From the NCBI GenBank assembly GCA_050249835.1, contig JBFWPT010000004.1:84036-148035 (forward strand): a DNA stretch of 64,000 bases, given 5' to 3'. This stretch comes from Miltoncostaea sp050249835 (GTDB lineage: Bacteria; Actinomycetota; Thermoleophilia; Miltoncostaeales; Miltoncostaeaceae). Below are positions 41,600-50,333 of the stretch, piece after piece. Numbering within the stretch: position 1 is the first letter of the stretch; each line of letters opens with the position of its first letter. The position numbers and the translations under genes are program-made. The notes under the pieces were generated by a model. That model ran no database searches. It saw only the letters and a program-made list of their open reading frames with translations, and had not been told where the DNA came from.

Positions 41600-41618
41600 G
41601 GGGCGCGCCCGGCGCCCC
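41600..41618 (+). terminator. Hairpin between dxs and tlyA
   Basis: A 7-bp stem (ggggcgc / gcgcccc) with a 5-nt loop, starting 8 nt after the dxs stop; the tlyA promoter follows. Confidence 0.45.
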
Positions 41619-41621
41619 GGC

Positions 41622-41627
41622 TATCAT
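41622..41627 (+). promoter_or_regulatory. -10 box, leaderless start at 41635
   Basis: TATCAT, 7 nt before the tlyA GTG; drives tlyA-nadK-recN. Confidence 0.55.
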
Positions 41628-41634
41628 CGGCGCG

Positions 41635-42384
41635 GTGGCCCCGACCCGCTCCCGACTCGATGTCGCGCTCGTTGAGCGGGGCCTCTTCCCGACCCGCTCG
41701 CGGGCCCAGGCCGCGGTCATGGCCGGCCGGGTGAGCGTGGACGGCCGCCGGGTGGACAAGCCCGGCGCCCCCGTGGCCGAGGGCGTGGACCTGGCGGTGA
41801 AGGACGCCGACGAGTACGTCTCGCGGGGCGGGGTGAAGCTCGCCCTCGCCCTCGACGCCCTGGGCGTGGACGTCACCGGTGCCGCCGCCCTCGACCTGGG
41901 CGCCTCCACGGGGGGATTCACGGACTGCCTGCTGCGGCGCGGGGCCCGCGAGGTGATCGCCCTGGACGTCGGGTACGGGCAGCTCGCCTGGTCGCTGCGG
42001 GAGGACCCGCGGGTGCACGTCATGGAGCGGGTCAACGCCCGCTACCTGGCGCCCGGGGACCTGCCGTACGCGCCGGATCTGGTCACCTGTGACCTCTCCT
42101 TCATCTCGATCGTGACGGTGTGGGGGGCGGTGGTGCCCTGCCTCGCGCCCGGCTGGCGTGCGATGGTGATGGTGAAGCCGCAGTTCGAGGTGGGCCGCGG
42201 GCGCGTCGGCGCCGGCGGCGTGGTGCGCGACGACGCCGCGCGACAGGACGCGGTCGACGGGGTCGTGCGGGCGATCGAGCAGGGGGGAGGACGGGTGCTG
42301 GGTGTCGCCGACGCCGGGCTGCCGGGACCGAAGGGGAACCGCGAGGTGTTCGTCCACTGCGCCGACGCCGGGGCGGGCGCGTGA
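41635..42384 (+). CDS. tlyA: TlyA family rRNA (cytidine-2'-O)-methyltransferase
   Basis: 249 residues. N-terminal S4 RNA-binding domain (RLDVALVERGLFPTRSRAQA, 1-65), then an FtsJ-like methyltransferase domain: DEYVSRGGVKLALALDALGV, SAM motif ALDLGASTGGFTDCLLRRGA, VTCDLSFISI and MVKPQFEVGRG. In mycobacteria TlyA 2'-O-methylates 16S and 23S rRNA. The tlyA-nadK-recN cluster is conserved across Gram-positive phyla. Confidence 0.93.
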   Translation: MAPTRSRLDVALVERGLFPTRSRAQAAVMAGRVSVDGRRVDKPGAPVAEGVDLAVKDADEYVSRGGVKLALALDALGVDVTGAAALDLGASTGGFTDCLLRRGAREVIALDVGYGQLAWSLREDPRVHVMERVNARYLAPGDLPYAPDLVTCDLSFISIVTVWGAVVPCLAPGWRAMVMVKPQFEVGRGRVGAGGVVRDDAARQDAVDGVVRAIEQGGGRVLGVADAGLPGPKGNREVFVHCADAGAGA

Positions 42385-43286
42385 CGGCGCGCGGGCCGCT
42401 GGGCAGCGGCGTCCCCATCTCGGTCGAGGAGGCGGTGCCCGTCAAGCGGGTCCTCATCCTCACCCACCGCGAGCCCCACGTCACCGCGGGGTCCCTTCCC
42501 GCGGTCATCTCCATCCTGGACGAGGCCGGCGTCGAGCTGCTCGTCCCGGCCGGCGAGGTCGTGAAGCACCCCATCCTCGCGCCGCACTCGGCCGCCGACG
42601 GCATCCCCCTGCGCGCGGGCGGCGAGGACCTCATCCTGGTGCTCGGCGGGGACGGCTCCATCCTGCGCGCGCTGGCCCGTGAGGCGGGCTCGGGCGCCCC
42701 GGTGATCGGCGTCAACTTCGGCCGCGTCGGCTTCCTCGCCTCCATCGAGCGGGAGACGCTGGAGCGCGACCTGCGCCGGGCCGTGGAGGGCCGGTACGTG
42801 GTCCTGGGGCTCCCCTCCCTGCGCGCCGAGTGGGCCGAGGGCGAGGTTGAGGCGGTCAACGACCTGGCCCTGTTCCGCAGCGGCGAGTCGCGCATCGCCG
42901 ACCTCACCTACGAGGTCGACGGCGAGCTGGTGGCCACGGTGCGCTGCGACGGGGTCATCCTCTCCACGCCGGTCGGTTCGACGGCCTACAACCTCGCCGC
43001 GGGCGGCCCGACCGTCTCGTGGCGGGTGCGCTGCTTCGTGCTGTCGTTCATCGCCCTGCACCACCTGGACAGCCGGCCGCTCGTCATCGGCGCCGAGGAG
43101 CAGCTCGCGGTCACCAACAGCGCCCTCACCGGCGACGTCGACGTGCAGGCCGACGGCCAGCGCATCGGCGTGCTGCCCCCGGGGCGCAACATCACCGTGG
43201 GCCTCGGCGGCTCCGAGGTCCACCTGGGGACGTTCCCCGAGGCGTCGTTCTTCCGGCGCTACCGGGAGAAGTTCGGCCGGTCGTGA
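42381..43286 (+). CDS. nadK: NAD kinase
   Basis: 301 residues from a GTG overlapping the tlyA stop; the conserved fold begins near residue 21 (VKRVLILTH), so a downstream GTG at 42435 is possible but has a poorly spaced ribosome-binding site. Motifs: LVLGGDGSILRALARE (GGDG), GVNFGRVGFLASI, AVNDLALFRSGE, and CDGVILSTPVGSTAYNLAAG. It phosphorylates NAD to NADP. Confidence 0.93.
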   Translation: MTARGPLGSGVPISVEEAVPVKRVLILTHREPHVTAGSLPAVISILDEAGVELLVPAGEVVKHPILAPHSAADGIPLRAGGEDLILVLGGDGSILRALAREAGSGAPVIGVNFGRVGFLASIERETLERDLRRAVEGRYVVLGLPSLRAEWAEGEVEAVNDLALFRSGESRIADLTYEVDGELVATVRCDGVILSTPVGSTAYNLAAGGPTVSWRVRCFVLSFIALHHLDSRPLVIGAEEQLAVTNSALTGDVDVQADGQRIGVLPPGRNITVGLGGSEVHLGTFPEASFFRRYREKFGRS

Positions 43287-44971
43287 TCCGGTCGCTGGAG
43301 GTCCGGGAGCTGGTGGTCATCCGGCGCGCCGCGCTGGAGCCCGCCCCCGGCCTCACCGCGATCACCGGGGAGACCGGCGCCGGCAAGACGGTCCTGGCCC
43401 AGGCGCTCGGGCTCCTGACCGGCGCCCCCGCCGACGCGTCGGCCGTCCGCCCCGGCGCGCGGCACGCCCTGGTCCAGGCCACGATCGCCCTGCCGCCGGG
43501 GTTCTGGGACCGGCTGGAGGAGGACGACCCGGCCCTGCCGCTGCGGGACCTCGCCGAGGACGAGGGCGAGGTGGCCCTCGCCCGCCGCGTCCCCGCCGAG
43601 GGCCGGGCGCGGGCGCTCATCGATGGGCAGGCGGCCCCCCGCGAGGCGGTCGCGTCCCTGGCGCGCGCCCTCGTGCGCTTCTCCGCCCAGCACGAGCACC
43701 GGCGCCTGGTCAGCCCCGCCAGCCAGCTCGCCGTGCTCGACGCCTTCGCGGGCGCCGACGCCGTCGCCGGGGCCGAGCGCCTGCGGGTGCTGCGCCGCCG
43801 CCTCGCGGGCATCGACCGCGCGCTCGCCGCGGCACGCGGGCGGCGCGAGGCGGCCGAGCGCGAGCGCGCCGACCTGGAGGAGCTGGTCGCGCAGGTCGAC
43901 TCCGTCGCCCCCGAGCCGGCCGAGGAGGCCTCCCTGCAGGCCGAGCGCGCGCGGCTGATGCACGCCGAGCGCCTCGCCGCGGCGGCGTCCGCGGCGGCCG
44001 AGGCCCTGTCGCCCAGCGACGGCGAGGGCGGGGCGCTGGAGGCCGTCGGCGCGGCGGCCGAGGGGCTCGCCGGGGTGATGGACGTCGACCCCGCGCTCGC
44101 GGGGCCGCACGCCGACCTGGGCGCCGCCCAGGCGTCGCTGCAGGAGGCCGGCCTGGCGCTGCGGGCCTACCTCCAGGACCTCGACGCCGAGCCGGGGCGC
44201 CTGGCGGTGGTGGAGGAGCGGCTTGAGGCCTACACGCGCCTCACGCGCCGGTACGGGCCCGGCCTGGACGAGGTCATCGCCCGCGCCGAGGCCGCCCGCG
44301 CGGCGCTGCACGACCTGGACGAGGGGGCGGGGGAGGTGCTGACCCTCGCCCAGGAGCGCGAGGCCGCCCTGGACGAGGCCCTCGGGGTGGCGATCGCCCT
44401 CCGCGGCGCCCGTGCCGAGGCCGCCCCCCTGCTGGCCGCGGCCGTCCGCGAGCAGCTCGCCGACCTGGCGATGCCGCGGGCCGAGCTGCGGGTGGAGCTG
44501 GTGGAGGACGACGCCGACCCGCCCCAGGACTCCTGCGTCATCTGGCTGCGCGCGAACCCGGGGCTCCCCGAGGCGCCGCTCGCCGCCACGGCCTCGGGCG
44601 GCGAGCTGTCCCGCGTGCTCCTGGCCCTGCACGGGGTCGCCGCCGCCGGCGACTCGGCCGCCTGGGTGCTGGACGAGGTGGACGCCGGCATCGGCGGCGT
44701 CACCGCCACGGCCGTCGCCTCGCGCCTGCGCGCCTTCGCCGAGGGCCGCCAGGTCATCGTCATCACCCACCTGCCGCAGGTCGCCGCGATGGCCGACGCC
44801 CACTACCGCCTGGTGAAGGGCGCGGACGACGAGGGGCGGGCGACCACGACGATCGAGCCGGTGGAGGGCGACGGCCTGGTGGAGGAGCTGTGCCGCATGT
44901 TCGGCGCCGCCCCGTCCGACGCGGGCGCCCGCCGCCACGCCGAGGAGCTGCTCGCCCGCCGGGTGGGCTGA
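43283..44971 (+). CDS. recN: DNA repair protein RecN
   Basis: 562 residues; GTG overlaps the nadK stop. SMC-like ATPase: Walker A AITGETGAGKTVL (about 26-38) and the Q-loop region VRFSAQHEHRRLVSP. A central coiled coil spans about 160-400. The C-terminal half has the ABC signature TASGGELSRVLLAL, Walker B AWVLDEVDAGIGG and the H-loop VIVITHLPQVAAMAD. It acts early in double-strand-break repair. Confidence 0.95.
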   Translation: MIRSLEVRELVVIRRAALEPAPGLTAITGETGAGKTVLAQALGLLTGAPADASAVRPGARHALVQATIALPPGFWDRLEEDDPALPLRDLAEDEGEVALARRVPAEGRARALIDGQAAPREAVASLARALVRFSAQHEHRRLVSPASQLAVLDAFAGADAVAGAERLRVLRRRLAGIDRALAAARGRREAAERERADLEELVAQVDSVAPEPAEEASLQAERARLMHAERLAAAASAAAEALSPSDGEGGALEAVGAAAEGLAGVMDVDPALAGPHADLGAAQASLQEAGLALRAYLQDLDAEPGRLAVVEERLEAYTRLTRRYGPGLDEVIARAEAARAALHDLDEGAGEVLTLAQEREAALDEALGVAIALRGARAEAAPLLAAAVREQLADLAMPRAELRVELVEDDADPPQDSCVIWLRANPGLPEAPLAATASGGELSRVLLALHGVAAAGDSAAWVLDEVDAGIGGVTATAVASRLRAFAEGRQVIVITHLPQVAAMADAHYRLVKGADDEGRATTTIEPVEGDGLVEELCRMFGAAPSDAGARRHAEELLARRVG

Positions 44972-45086
44972 GCCTACCCGCGGCGGGCCGTCTCGCCTGT
45001 CGGGTCCGGTCTGGCGGCTCGGTCGCGGGCGGTCGTAGCGTCCCCCCGAGCGGGCCGCCGGGTCCGCATCGACCAGGGGGTAGGTG

Positions 45087-45959
45087 ATGGCACCATCCGA
45101 CATCTTCGACGTGCGGGGGCGCACGGCCGTAGTCACCGGCGCGTCGTCGGGGCTGGGGGTGGTCTTCGCCCGGGCGCTGGCGAGTCGTGGCGCGAACGTG
45201 CTCCTCGCCGCCCGCAGGGCGGAGCGCCTGGAGGAGCTGGCCGCGTCGATCCGCGAGGACGGCGGCACCGCGCACGCCGTCCCCTGCGACGTCACCGACG
45301 CCGCGGCGGTCGAGCACCTCCTGGACGAGGCCGTGGGCCGCTTCGGGCGGATAGACGTGATGGTCGCGAACGCCGGCACGGCCGGCGACGGGGGCCCCGT
45401 GCCCGAGCGGCTCCCCGACGAGCTCTTCGAGCACACCATCCGCGTGAACCTCCTGGGGGTCTGGTACTGCTGCCGCGGCGCCGGCGCGCGGATGCTCTCC
45501 GACGGAGGGGGCGGCTCCCTCATCATCGTCTCGTCCGTCCTCGGCACGGGCGGTCAGCAGAACTATCCGCCGGCCTACCAGGCCTCGAAGGCCGGCGTAA
45601 TCAACCTGGCCCGGACCCTCGCCGTGAGCTGGGGCGATCGCGGCGTGCGGGTCAACGCCTTGGCCCCCGGATGGTTCCCGAGCGAGATGACCGAGCCCTA
45701 CTTCTCCATGCCGCCCTTCCTGACCTCGATCATGGATCAGCAGCCGTCCGGCCGCCTGGGCGACCCCGAGGAGCTGGTCGGGCCGCTCCTGTTCCTGGCC
45801 CCGGACGCCTCCAGCTACGTCAGCGGCACGACCCTCGTCGTGGACGGCGGGATGTCCGCCTCCTATGGGGCCACGCGGCATCCGGGCGAGCTGGAGGAGA
45901 TGTTCGCGGCGGTGATCCCAGACGGCCTCGGGAGGCGCATCCGCCCCGCCTTCGCCTGA
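45087..45959 (+). CDS. Short-chain dehydrogenase/reductase
   Basis: 290 residues from the ATG at 45087 (an adjacent GTG at 45084 is equally possible); AGGGGG lies just upstream. Classical SDR: cofactor loop VVTGASSGLGVVFARAL, VANAGTAG, the catalytic Ser (IIVSSVLG) and YQASK with Tyr and Lys, and the substrate loop ALAPGWFPSEMTEPYFSMPP. The RR of LLAARRAERLEEL suggests NADP(H). Substrate unknown. Single gene between recN and pyrG. Confidence 0.88.
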   Translation: MAPSDIFDVRGRTAVVTGASSGLGVVFARALASRGANVLLAARRAERLEELAASIREDGGTAHAVPCDVTDAAAVEHLLDEAVGRFGRIDVMVANAGTAGDGGPVPERLPDELFEHTIRVNLLGVWYCCRGAGARMLSDGGGGSLIIVSSVLGTGGQQNYPPAYQASKAGVINLARTLAVSWGDRGVRVNALAPGWFPSEMTEPYFSMPPFLTSIMDQQPSGRLGDPEELVGPLLFLAPDASSYVSGTTLVVDGGMSASYGATRHPGELEEMFAAVIPDGLGRRIRPAFA

Positions 45960-45968
45960 CGCGCCGGG

Positions 45969-45984
45969 GGGCGTCCGGACGCCC
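45969..45984 (+). terminator. Palindrome after SDR gene
   Basis: A 16-bp perfect palindrome (gggcgtccggacgccc), 9 nt after the SDR stop; a possible terminator hairpin. Confidence 0.35.
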
Positions 45985-46063
45985 GCGGGCCTGACACGGT
46001 CGTCATGCCCGCCGGGCGGGCCGCTATCCTGACCGGGGTCGGTCGGGCGAGCGGGAGGGCGAC

Positions 46064-47713
46064 GTGGGCGAGACGCCGGTGAAGTACGTGTTCGTGACCG
46101 GGGGAGTCGTCTCCGGTCTCGGCAAGGGCATCTCGGCGGCGTCCCTCGGGACGCTCCTGAAGGCCCGCGGGATCCGGGTCTCGCTGCAGAAGTGCGACCC
46201 CTACCTCAACGTCGACCCCGGCACCATGAGCCCGTTCCAGCACGGAGAGGTGTTCGTCACCGAGGACGGCGCGGAGACGGACCTCGACCTGGGGCACTAC
46301 GAGCGGTTCACCGACGAGAACCTCTCCCGCATCTCCAACGTGACGACCGGCGCGGTCTACGACCAGGTCATCAAGCGGGAGCGGCGCGGGGACTTCCTCG
46401 GCGCCACGATCCAGGTGATCCCGCACGTCACCGACGAGATCAAGTCGCGGATCAAGCAGGCCGCCGCGGCCAGCGACGCCGAGGTCGTGATCATCGAGAT
46501 CGGCGGCACCGTCGGCGACATCGAGTCGCTCCCGTTCCTGGAGGCGATCCGGCAGTTCCGCAACGACGTCGGGCGCGAGCACGTCTGCTTCGTCCACGTC
46601 ACGCTGGTGCCGTACCTCGACGCCTCCGGGGAGCTGAAGAGCAAGACGACCCAGCACTCGGTCAACGAGCTGCGGCGCATCGGTATCGAGCCGGACGTCC
46701 TCATCCTCCGCTCGAACCGGCCGATCACGGACGACATCCGGCAGAAGATCGCGCTCTACGGCGGCATCCCGACGCACGCCGTCATCTCGGCCGTCGACGC
46801 GAGCGACATCTACGAGGTGCCGCTCAACCTGGAGGCGGAGGGCCTCGCGCGGGTCGTCTGCCAGCGCCTCGGCCGCCCGGCCCCGACGCCGGACCTCACG
46901 GAGTGGCGCGCCCTGGTCGAGCGCATCCACGCCTGCACGGGCACCGTGCGGATCGCCCTCGTCGGCAAGTACGTCCAGCTCCACGACGCCTACCTGTCGG
47001 TGGCCGAGGCCCTCAAGCACGCGGCCATCCACCACGGCGTCGAGATGGAGATCGACTGGGTCGACGCCGAGGCACCGGACCTGGAGGAGCAGCTCGCCCG
47101 GGCCGACGGCGTCCTCGTGCCGGGCGGCTTCGGCGGCCGGGGCATCGAGGGGAAGATCGTCGCCACCCGCTTCGCCCGCGAGAACCGCGTGCCGTTCCTG
47201 GGCATCTGCCTCGGCATGCAGGTCGCGGTGATCGAGTACGCCCGCCACGTCTGCGCGATGGACGGCGCCAACTCCAGCGAGTTCGACCCCGAGACGCCGT
47301 ACCCGGTCATCGACCTGCTCCCGGAGCAGCGGGCGATCGAGGAGCGCGGCGGCACGATGCGCCTCGGGGCCGACCCGGTGCACCTCGCGGAGGGCACCCG
47401 CGCCCGCGACGCCTACGCCGACCAGGCCGTCATCTACGAGCGCCACCGCCACCGCTACGAGGTCAACCCGGCGATGCGCGACGAGATCGAGCGCGCCGGC
47501 CTCGTGATGAGCGGCCGCTCGCCCAACGGGCGCCTCGTGGAGGTCGTCGAGCTGCCGGACCACCCGTGGTTCTGCGCCTCCCAGTTCCACCCCGAGTTCA
47601 AGAGCCGGCCCACCCGGCCGCAGCCGCTGTTCCGCGAGTTCGTGGGTGCCGCCGCCGAGCGGGCGCGGGTGCGCCCGGCCGGCGACCGCGAGCACGCGCC
47701 GGCCGGCGGGTGA
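46064..47713 (+). CDS. pyrG: CTP synthase
   Basis: 549 residues; GTG with GGGAGGG upstream. Synthase domain 1-270: KYVFVTGGVVSGLGKGISAA (P-loop), KCDPYLNVDPGTMSPFQHGE, and DIESLPFLEAIRQ. Class I glutamine amidotransferase domain 295-535: PGGFGGRGIEGK, the nucleophile FLGICLGMQVAVIE and QFHPEFKSRP. It makes CTP from UTP with ATP and glutamine. A TATCCT -10 at 46023 lies about 35 nt before the start, so this is a conventional leadered transcript. Confidence 0.96.
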   Translation: MGETPVKYVFVTGGVVSGLGKGISAASLGTLLKARGIRVSLQKCDPYLNVDPGTMSPFQHGEVFVTEDGAETDLDLGHYERFTDENLSRISNVTTGAVYDQVIKRERRGDFLGATIQVIPHVTDEIKSRIKQAAAASDAEVVIIEIGGTVGDIESLPFLEAIRQFRNDVGREHVCFVHVTLVPYLDASGELKSKTTQHSVNELRRIGIEPDVLILRSNRPITDDIRQKIALYGGIPTHAVISAVDASDIYEVPLNLEAEGLARVVCQRLGRPAPTPDLTEWRALVERIHACTGTVRIALVGKYVQLHDAYLSVAEALKHAAIHHGVEMEIDWVDAEAPDLEEQLARADGVLVPGGFGGRGIEGKIVATRFARENRVPFLGICLGMQVAVIEYARHVCAMDGANSSEFDPETPYPVIDLLPEQRAIEERGGTMRLGADPVHLAEGTRARDAYADQAVIYERHRHRYEVNPAMRDEIERAGLVMSGRSPNGRLVEVVELPDHPWFCASQFHPEFKSRPTRPQPLFREFVGAAAERARVRPAGDREHAPAGG

Positions 47714-48852
47714 GCCCGGAGGATCTGGCCGCGCTGCCCCCGGTGGCGCGGCTCATGGTGCGCCTGTGCGAGATCCCCTCACCGTCCCGGCAGGAGGCCG
47801 CGGTGGCCGAGGTGGTGCGGGCCGAGCTGCGCGCGATGGGCGCCGAAGTGCACGAGGACGACGCGGCCGCCACCCTGCCCGCGGGCTGCGGCAACATCGT
47901 CGGCCGCTTCCCGGCCACGGCGCCGGGCACGCCCATCATGTTCGCCTCCCACCTCGACACGGTCCCGGTCGCCGGGCCGATCGAGGTCGCGCTGGAGGAC
48001 GGCGTCCTCACCAACCGGCACGAGGCGATCCTCGGGGGCGACAACAAGGCCGCCGTCGCCGCCATGCTCGAGGGGATGCGCCGCGTCGTGGAGGAGGGGC
48101 GCCCCCACGCCGGCGTGGAGCTGGTCTTCACCCCCTGCGAGGAGATCGGGCTCCGCGGCGCGCACGCGTTCGACCCGGCCCCGCTCGCCGCGCGGTTCGG
48201 CTTCGTCTACGACCACACCGGGCCGGTCGGGGACGTCGTCGGCGCCGCGCCGTCGCTGCACCGCGTCACGGCGACGTTCGTCGGCCGCGGCGCCCACGCC
48301 GGCATCACGCCCGAGAGCGGGCGCAGCGCCATCCTCGCCGCCGCCCGGGCCATCGGCCGCATGCCGCTCGGCCGCATCGACGCCGAGACGACCGCGAACG
48401 TGGGCACCGTCGCCGGGGGCACCGCCACGAACGTCGTCGCGGAGCGCTGCACCATCACCGCCGAGGCCCGTTCACGGGACGAGCGCGCCCTCACGATCCA
48501 GCTCACGGCGATGCTCGACGCGCTCGCCTGGGCCGCCAGCGAGTGCGAGGTCGACCTGGAGACCCACGTCGAGAAGGAGTTCACCTCCTACCGGCTGGGC
48601 GAGGGCGAGCCGCACGTGCGGATGGCGCTCGACGTCCTCGCCGGCCTGGGCCACCGCACCCGGCTCGTGCCGAGCGGCGGCGGCTCCGACGTGAACGCCT
48701 TCATCCTCAACGGCTTCCCGTCCGTGAACCTCTGCAACGGCATGAAGGACGTCCACACGCCGCGGGAGAGCATCGCCGTCGCGAGCCTCGAGCAGATGCT
48801 CGACGTGACGCTCGGGCTGGTGGACGCGGCCCGCGAGCCGGCCGCGGCGTGA
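47710..48852 (+). CDS. M20/M42-type metallopeptidase (PepT-like)
   Basis: 380 residues; GTG overlaps the pyrG stop. Di-zinc peptidase motifs: MFASHLDTVPV (His, Asp), LGGDNKAAVAAMLEG (bridging Asp), VFTPCEEIGLRGA (Glu-Glu), and CNGMKDVHTPRESI (His). Dimerisation domain inserted about 190-300 (THAGITPESG-type segment HAGITPESGRSAI). Similar to tripeptidase PepT. Co-transcribed with pyrG, a Nudix hydrolase and a YjbR-like protein. Confidence 0.87.
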   Translation: MSPEDLAALPPVARLMVRLCEIPSPSRQEAAVAEVVRAELRAMGAEVHEDDAAATLPAGCGNIVGRFPATAPGTPIMFASHLDTVPVAGPIEVALEDGVLTNRHEAILGGDNKAAVAAMLEGMRRVVEEGRPHAGVELVFTPCEEIGLRGAHAFDPAPLAARFGFVYDHTGPVGDVVGAAPSLHRVTATFVGRGAHAGITPESGRSAILAAARAIGRMPLGRIDAETTANVGTVAGGTATNVVAERCTITAEARSRDERALTIQLTAMLDALAWAASECEVDLETHVEKEFTSYRLGEGEPHVRMALDVLAGLGHRTRLVPSGGGSDVNAFILNGFPSVNLCNGMKDVHTPRESIAVASLEQMLDVTLGLVDAAREPAAA

Positions 48853-49388
48853 GCGGCGGGCTGGGCCCCCCGGTCCGCACCACGCGGATCCATGAGGGGC
48901 GCATCGTGAACCTGCGCGAGTCCGACTACGTCCGCCCGGACGGCACGGTCGTGACCCGCGAGGTGATGGACCACCCGGGCGCCGTCGTCATGGTCCCCGT
49001 GGACGGCGACCACGTGCTGATGGTGCGCCAGCCGCGCGAGGCGGTGGAGGCGTTCACGCTGGAGCTGCCCGCCGGCAAGCTCGACCACGTCGGCGAGGAC
49101 CCACTCGGCTGCGCGCAGCGCGAGCTGGCCGAGGAGGTGGGCCGGGCCGCCGCCACCTGGCGCGACCTGGGCGGCTTCTGGACCGCCCCGGCCATCCTCA
49201 CCGAGTTCATCCACTGCTTCATGGCGACGGACCTGACGCCCGTCGATGGGGCGGTCGGGGACGAGGACGAGATGATCGAGGTCGTCCCGTGGGCGCTCGC
49301 CGACCTGGGCGCCCTCATCGACGAGGTCCGGGACGCGAAGTCGCTCATCGGGCTGCTGCGCCTGGAGCGGGAGCTGCGGGCGGGATGA
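48849..49388 (+). CDS. Nudix hydrolase (ADP-ribose pyrophosphatase-like)
   Basis: 179 residues; GTG overlaps the peptidase stop. The Nudix box fits GX5EX7REUXEEXGU exactly (G of GKLDHVGED through EEVG). N-terminal segment (RIHEGRIVNLRESDYVRPDG) and PAILTEFIHCFMATDLTPV downstream are typical of ADP-ribose pyrophosphatases. It hydrolyses nucleoside diphosphate derivatives in the cytoplasm. Confidence 0.88.
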   Translation: MSGGLGPPVRTTRIHEGRIVNLRESDYVRPDGTVVTREVMDHPGAVVMVPVDGDHVLMVRQPREAVEAFTLELPAGKLDHVGEDPLGCAQRELAEEVGRAAATWRDLGGFWTAPAILTEFIHCFMATDLTPVDGAVGDEDEMIEVVPWALADLGALIDEVRDAKSLIGLLRLERELRAG

Positions 49389-49744
49389 GCGCCGCGGCGC
49401 GCGACCGCGTCGCCGCGGTGTGCGCCGCCCTGCCCGAGGCCGCGGCGGAGGAGGCCGGAGCCCATGTGCGCCACGTAGTCCGCGGGCGCACGTTCGCCTG
49501 GTTCCTGGACGACCACCATGGCGACGGGCGGGTGGCCGTCTGCGTGAAGGCCGCGCCCGGCGGGGCGGAGGCGCTCATCGAGGAGGATCCGGAGCACCAC
49601 TGGCGCCCGTCCTACCTCGGCCGCCACGGATGGGTCGCCTGCGCCCTGGACGTGCCGGACGTCAGGTGGGACGCCGTCGCCGAGCTCGTCACCGAGTCCT
49701 ACCGCATCGTCGCGCCCGCGCGGCTGGTGGCCCGGATGGACTGA
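49385..49744 (+). CDS. MmcQ/YjbR family protein
   Basis: 119 residues; ATG overlaps the Nudix stop. Short alpha/beta protein: RDRVAAVCAALPEAAAEE, then GRTFAWFLDDHHGDGRVAVC, VKAAPGG, and GWVACALDVPDVRWDAVAEL near the C-terminus. YjbR-like proteins have a CyaY-like fold and a proposed DNA-binding role. Last gene of the pyrG operon. Confidence 0.78.
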   Translation: MSAAARDRVAAVCAALPEAAAEEAGAHVRHVVRGRTFAWFLDDHHGDGRVAVCVKAAPGGAEALIEEDPEHHWRPSYLGRHGWVACALDVPDVRWDAVAELVTESYRIVAPARLVARMD

Positions 49745-49751
49745 CGCCTCC

Positions 49752-49769
49752 GCCCGCCGCCGTGCGGGC
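49752..49769 (+). terminator. Hairpin after pyrG operon
   Basis: A 6-bp stem (gcccgc / gcgggc) with a 6-nt loop, between the YjbR-like gene and the convergent OsmC-like gene. Confidence 0.35.
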
Positions 49770-49790
49770 GACGGGCGGGGCGCCGGCGGG

Positions 49791-50222
49791 TCATCCCCCC
49801 AGGGAGGCGTCGACCGTGATCTCGTCCACCGCGGCGAGCGCGCGGCTCACCGGGCAGCCGGCCTTCGCCTTCTCGGCGTACTCCTTGAAACCCGCCTCGT
49901 CGAGGCCGGGCACCACGCCCACCGTGGTGAGGGCGATCTTCGTGATCGTCGGGCCGTCATCGGTGCGGTTCAGGCTCACCACGGCCTCCGTCCTCACGGA
50001 GTCCGGGACGTGCCCGTCGGTGGCGAGCATGTTCGAGAGGGCCATCGAGAAGCACGAGGCGTGGGCCGTCGCGATGAGCTCCTCGGGGGTGGACCCGGGG
50101 CCCTCGCGCTCGAACCGGGACTTGAACGAGTACTCCCCGGTGATGCCCCCGTCACCCGCGCTGAACGTCCCCCGGCCGCCCTTCAGGTCGCCGTTCCACT
50201 CGGCGTTCCCCTTCGAATCCAT
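49791..50222 (-). CDS. OsmC/Ohr family peroxide-resistance protein
   Basis: 143 residues; ATG with GGGAGG upstream. The two redox Cys are in AHASCFSMALSNML and KAGCPVSRAL, the OsmC/Ohr pattern; ELIATAHASCFSMAL is the core signature. It reduces organic hydroperoxides using lipoylated or other dithiol partners. The N-terminal KGNAEWNGDLKGGRGTF marks the OsmC rather than the Ohr subgroup. Confidence 0.9.
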   Translation of the reverse strand: MDSKGNAEWNGDLKGGRGTFSAGDGGITGEYSFKSRFEREGPGSTPEELIATAHASCFSMALSNMLATDGHVPDSVRTEAVVSLNRTDDGPTITKIALTTVGVVPGLDEAGFKEYAEKAKAGCPVSRALAAVDEITVDASLGG

Positions 50223-50319
50223 GCGTCCTCCCTCGGGATGTGTGCCTCTGGTCGCACCGGGAAGAGTACGTCGGCGCGGACCGTCCGGGGCCCCGTGCGG
50301 CGCCGTCCGACCCCCGAAC

Positions 50320-50325
50320 TAGCGT
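50320..50325 (+). promoter_or_regulatory. -10 box, leaderless start at 50334
   Basis: TAGCGT, 8 nt before the ATG of the UvrD-like helicase gene. Confidence 0.55.
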
Positions 50326-50333
50326 TCGCGGTC

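Noticed and set aside
38941..42357. Very long minus-strand ORF across GST, dxs and tlyA
   Set aside because: Shadow of well-identified plus-strand genes; low-complexity composition and no start context.
44972..45086. tRNA-like fold in the recN-SDR gap
   Set aside because: GC-rich hairpins only; no T-loop consensus, anticodon stem or CCA end. No tRNA or rRNA was found anywhere in the window.
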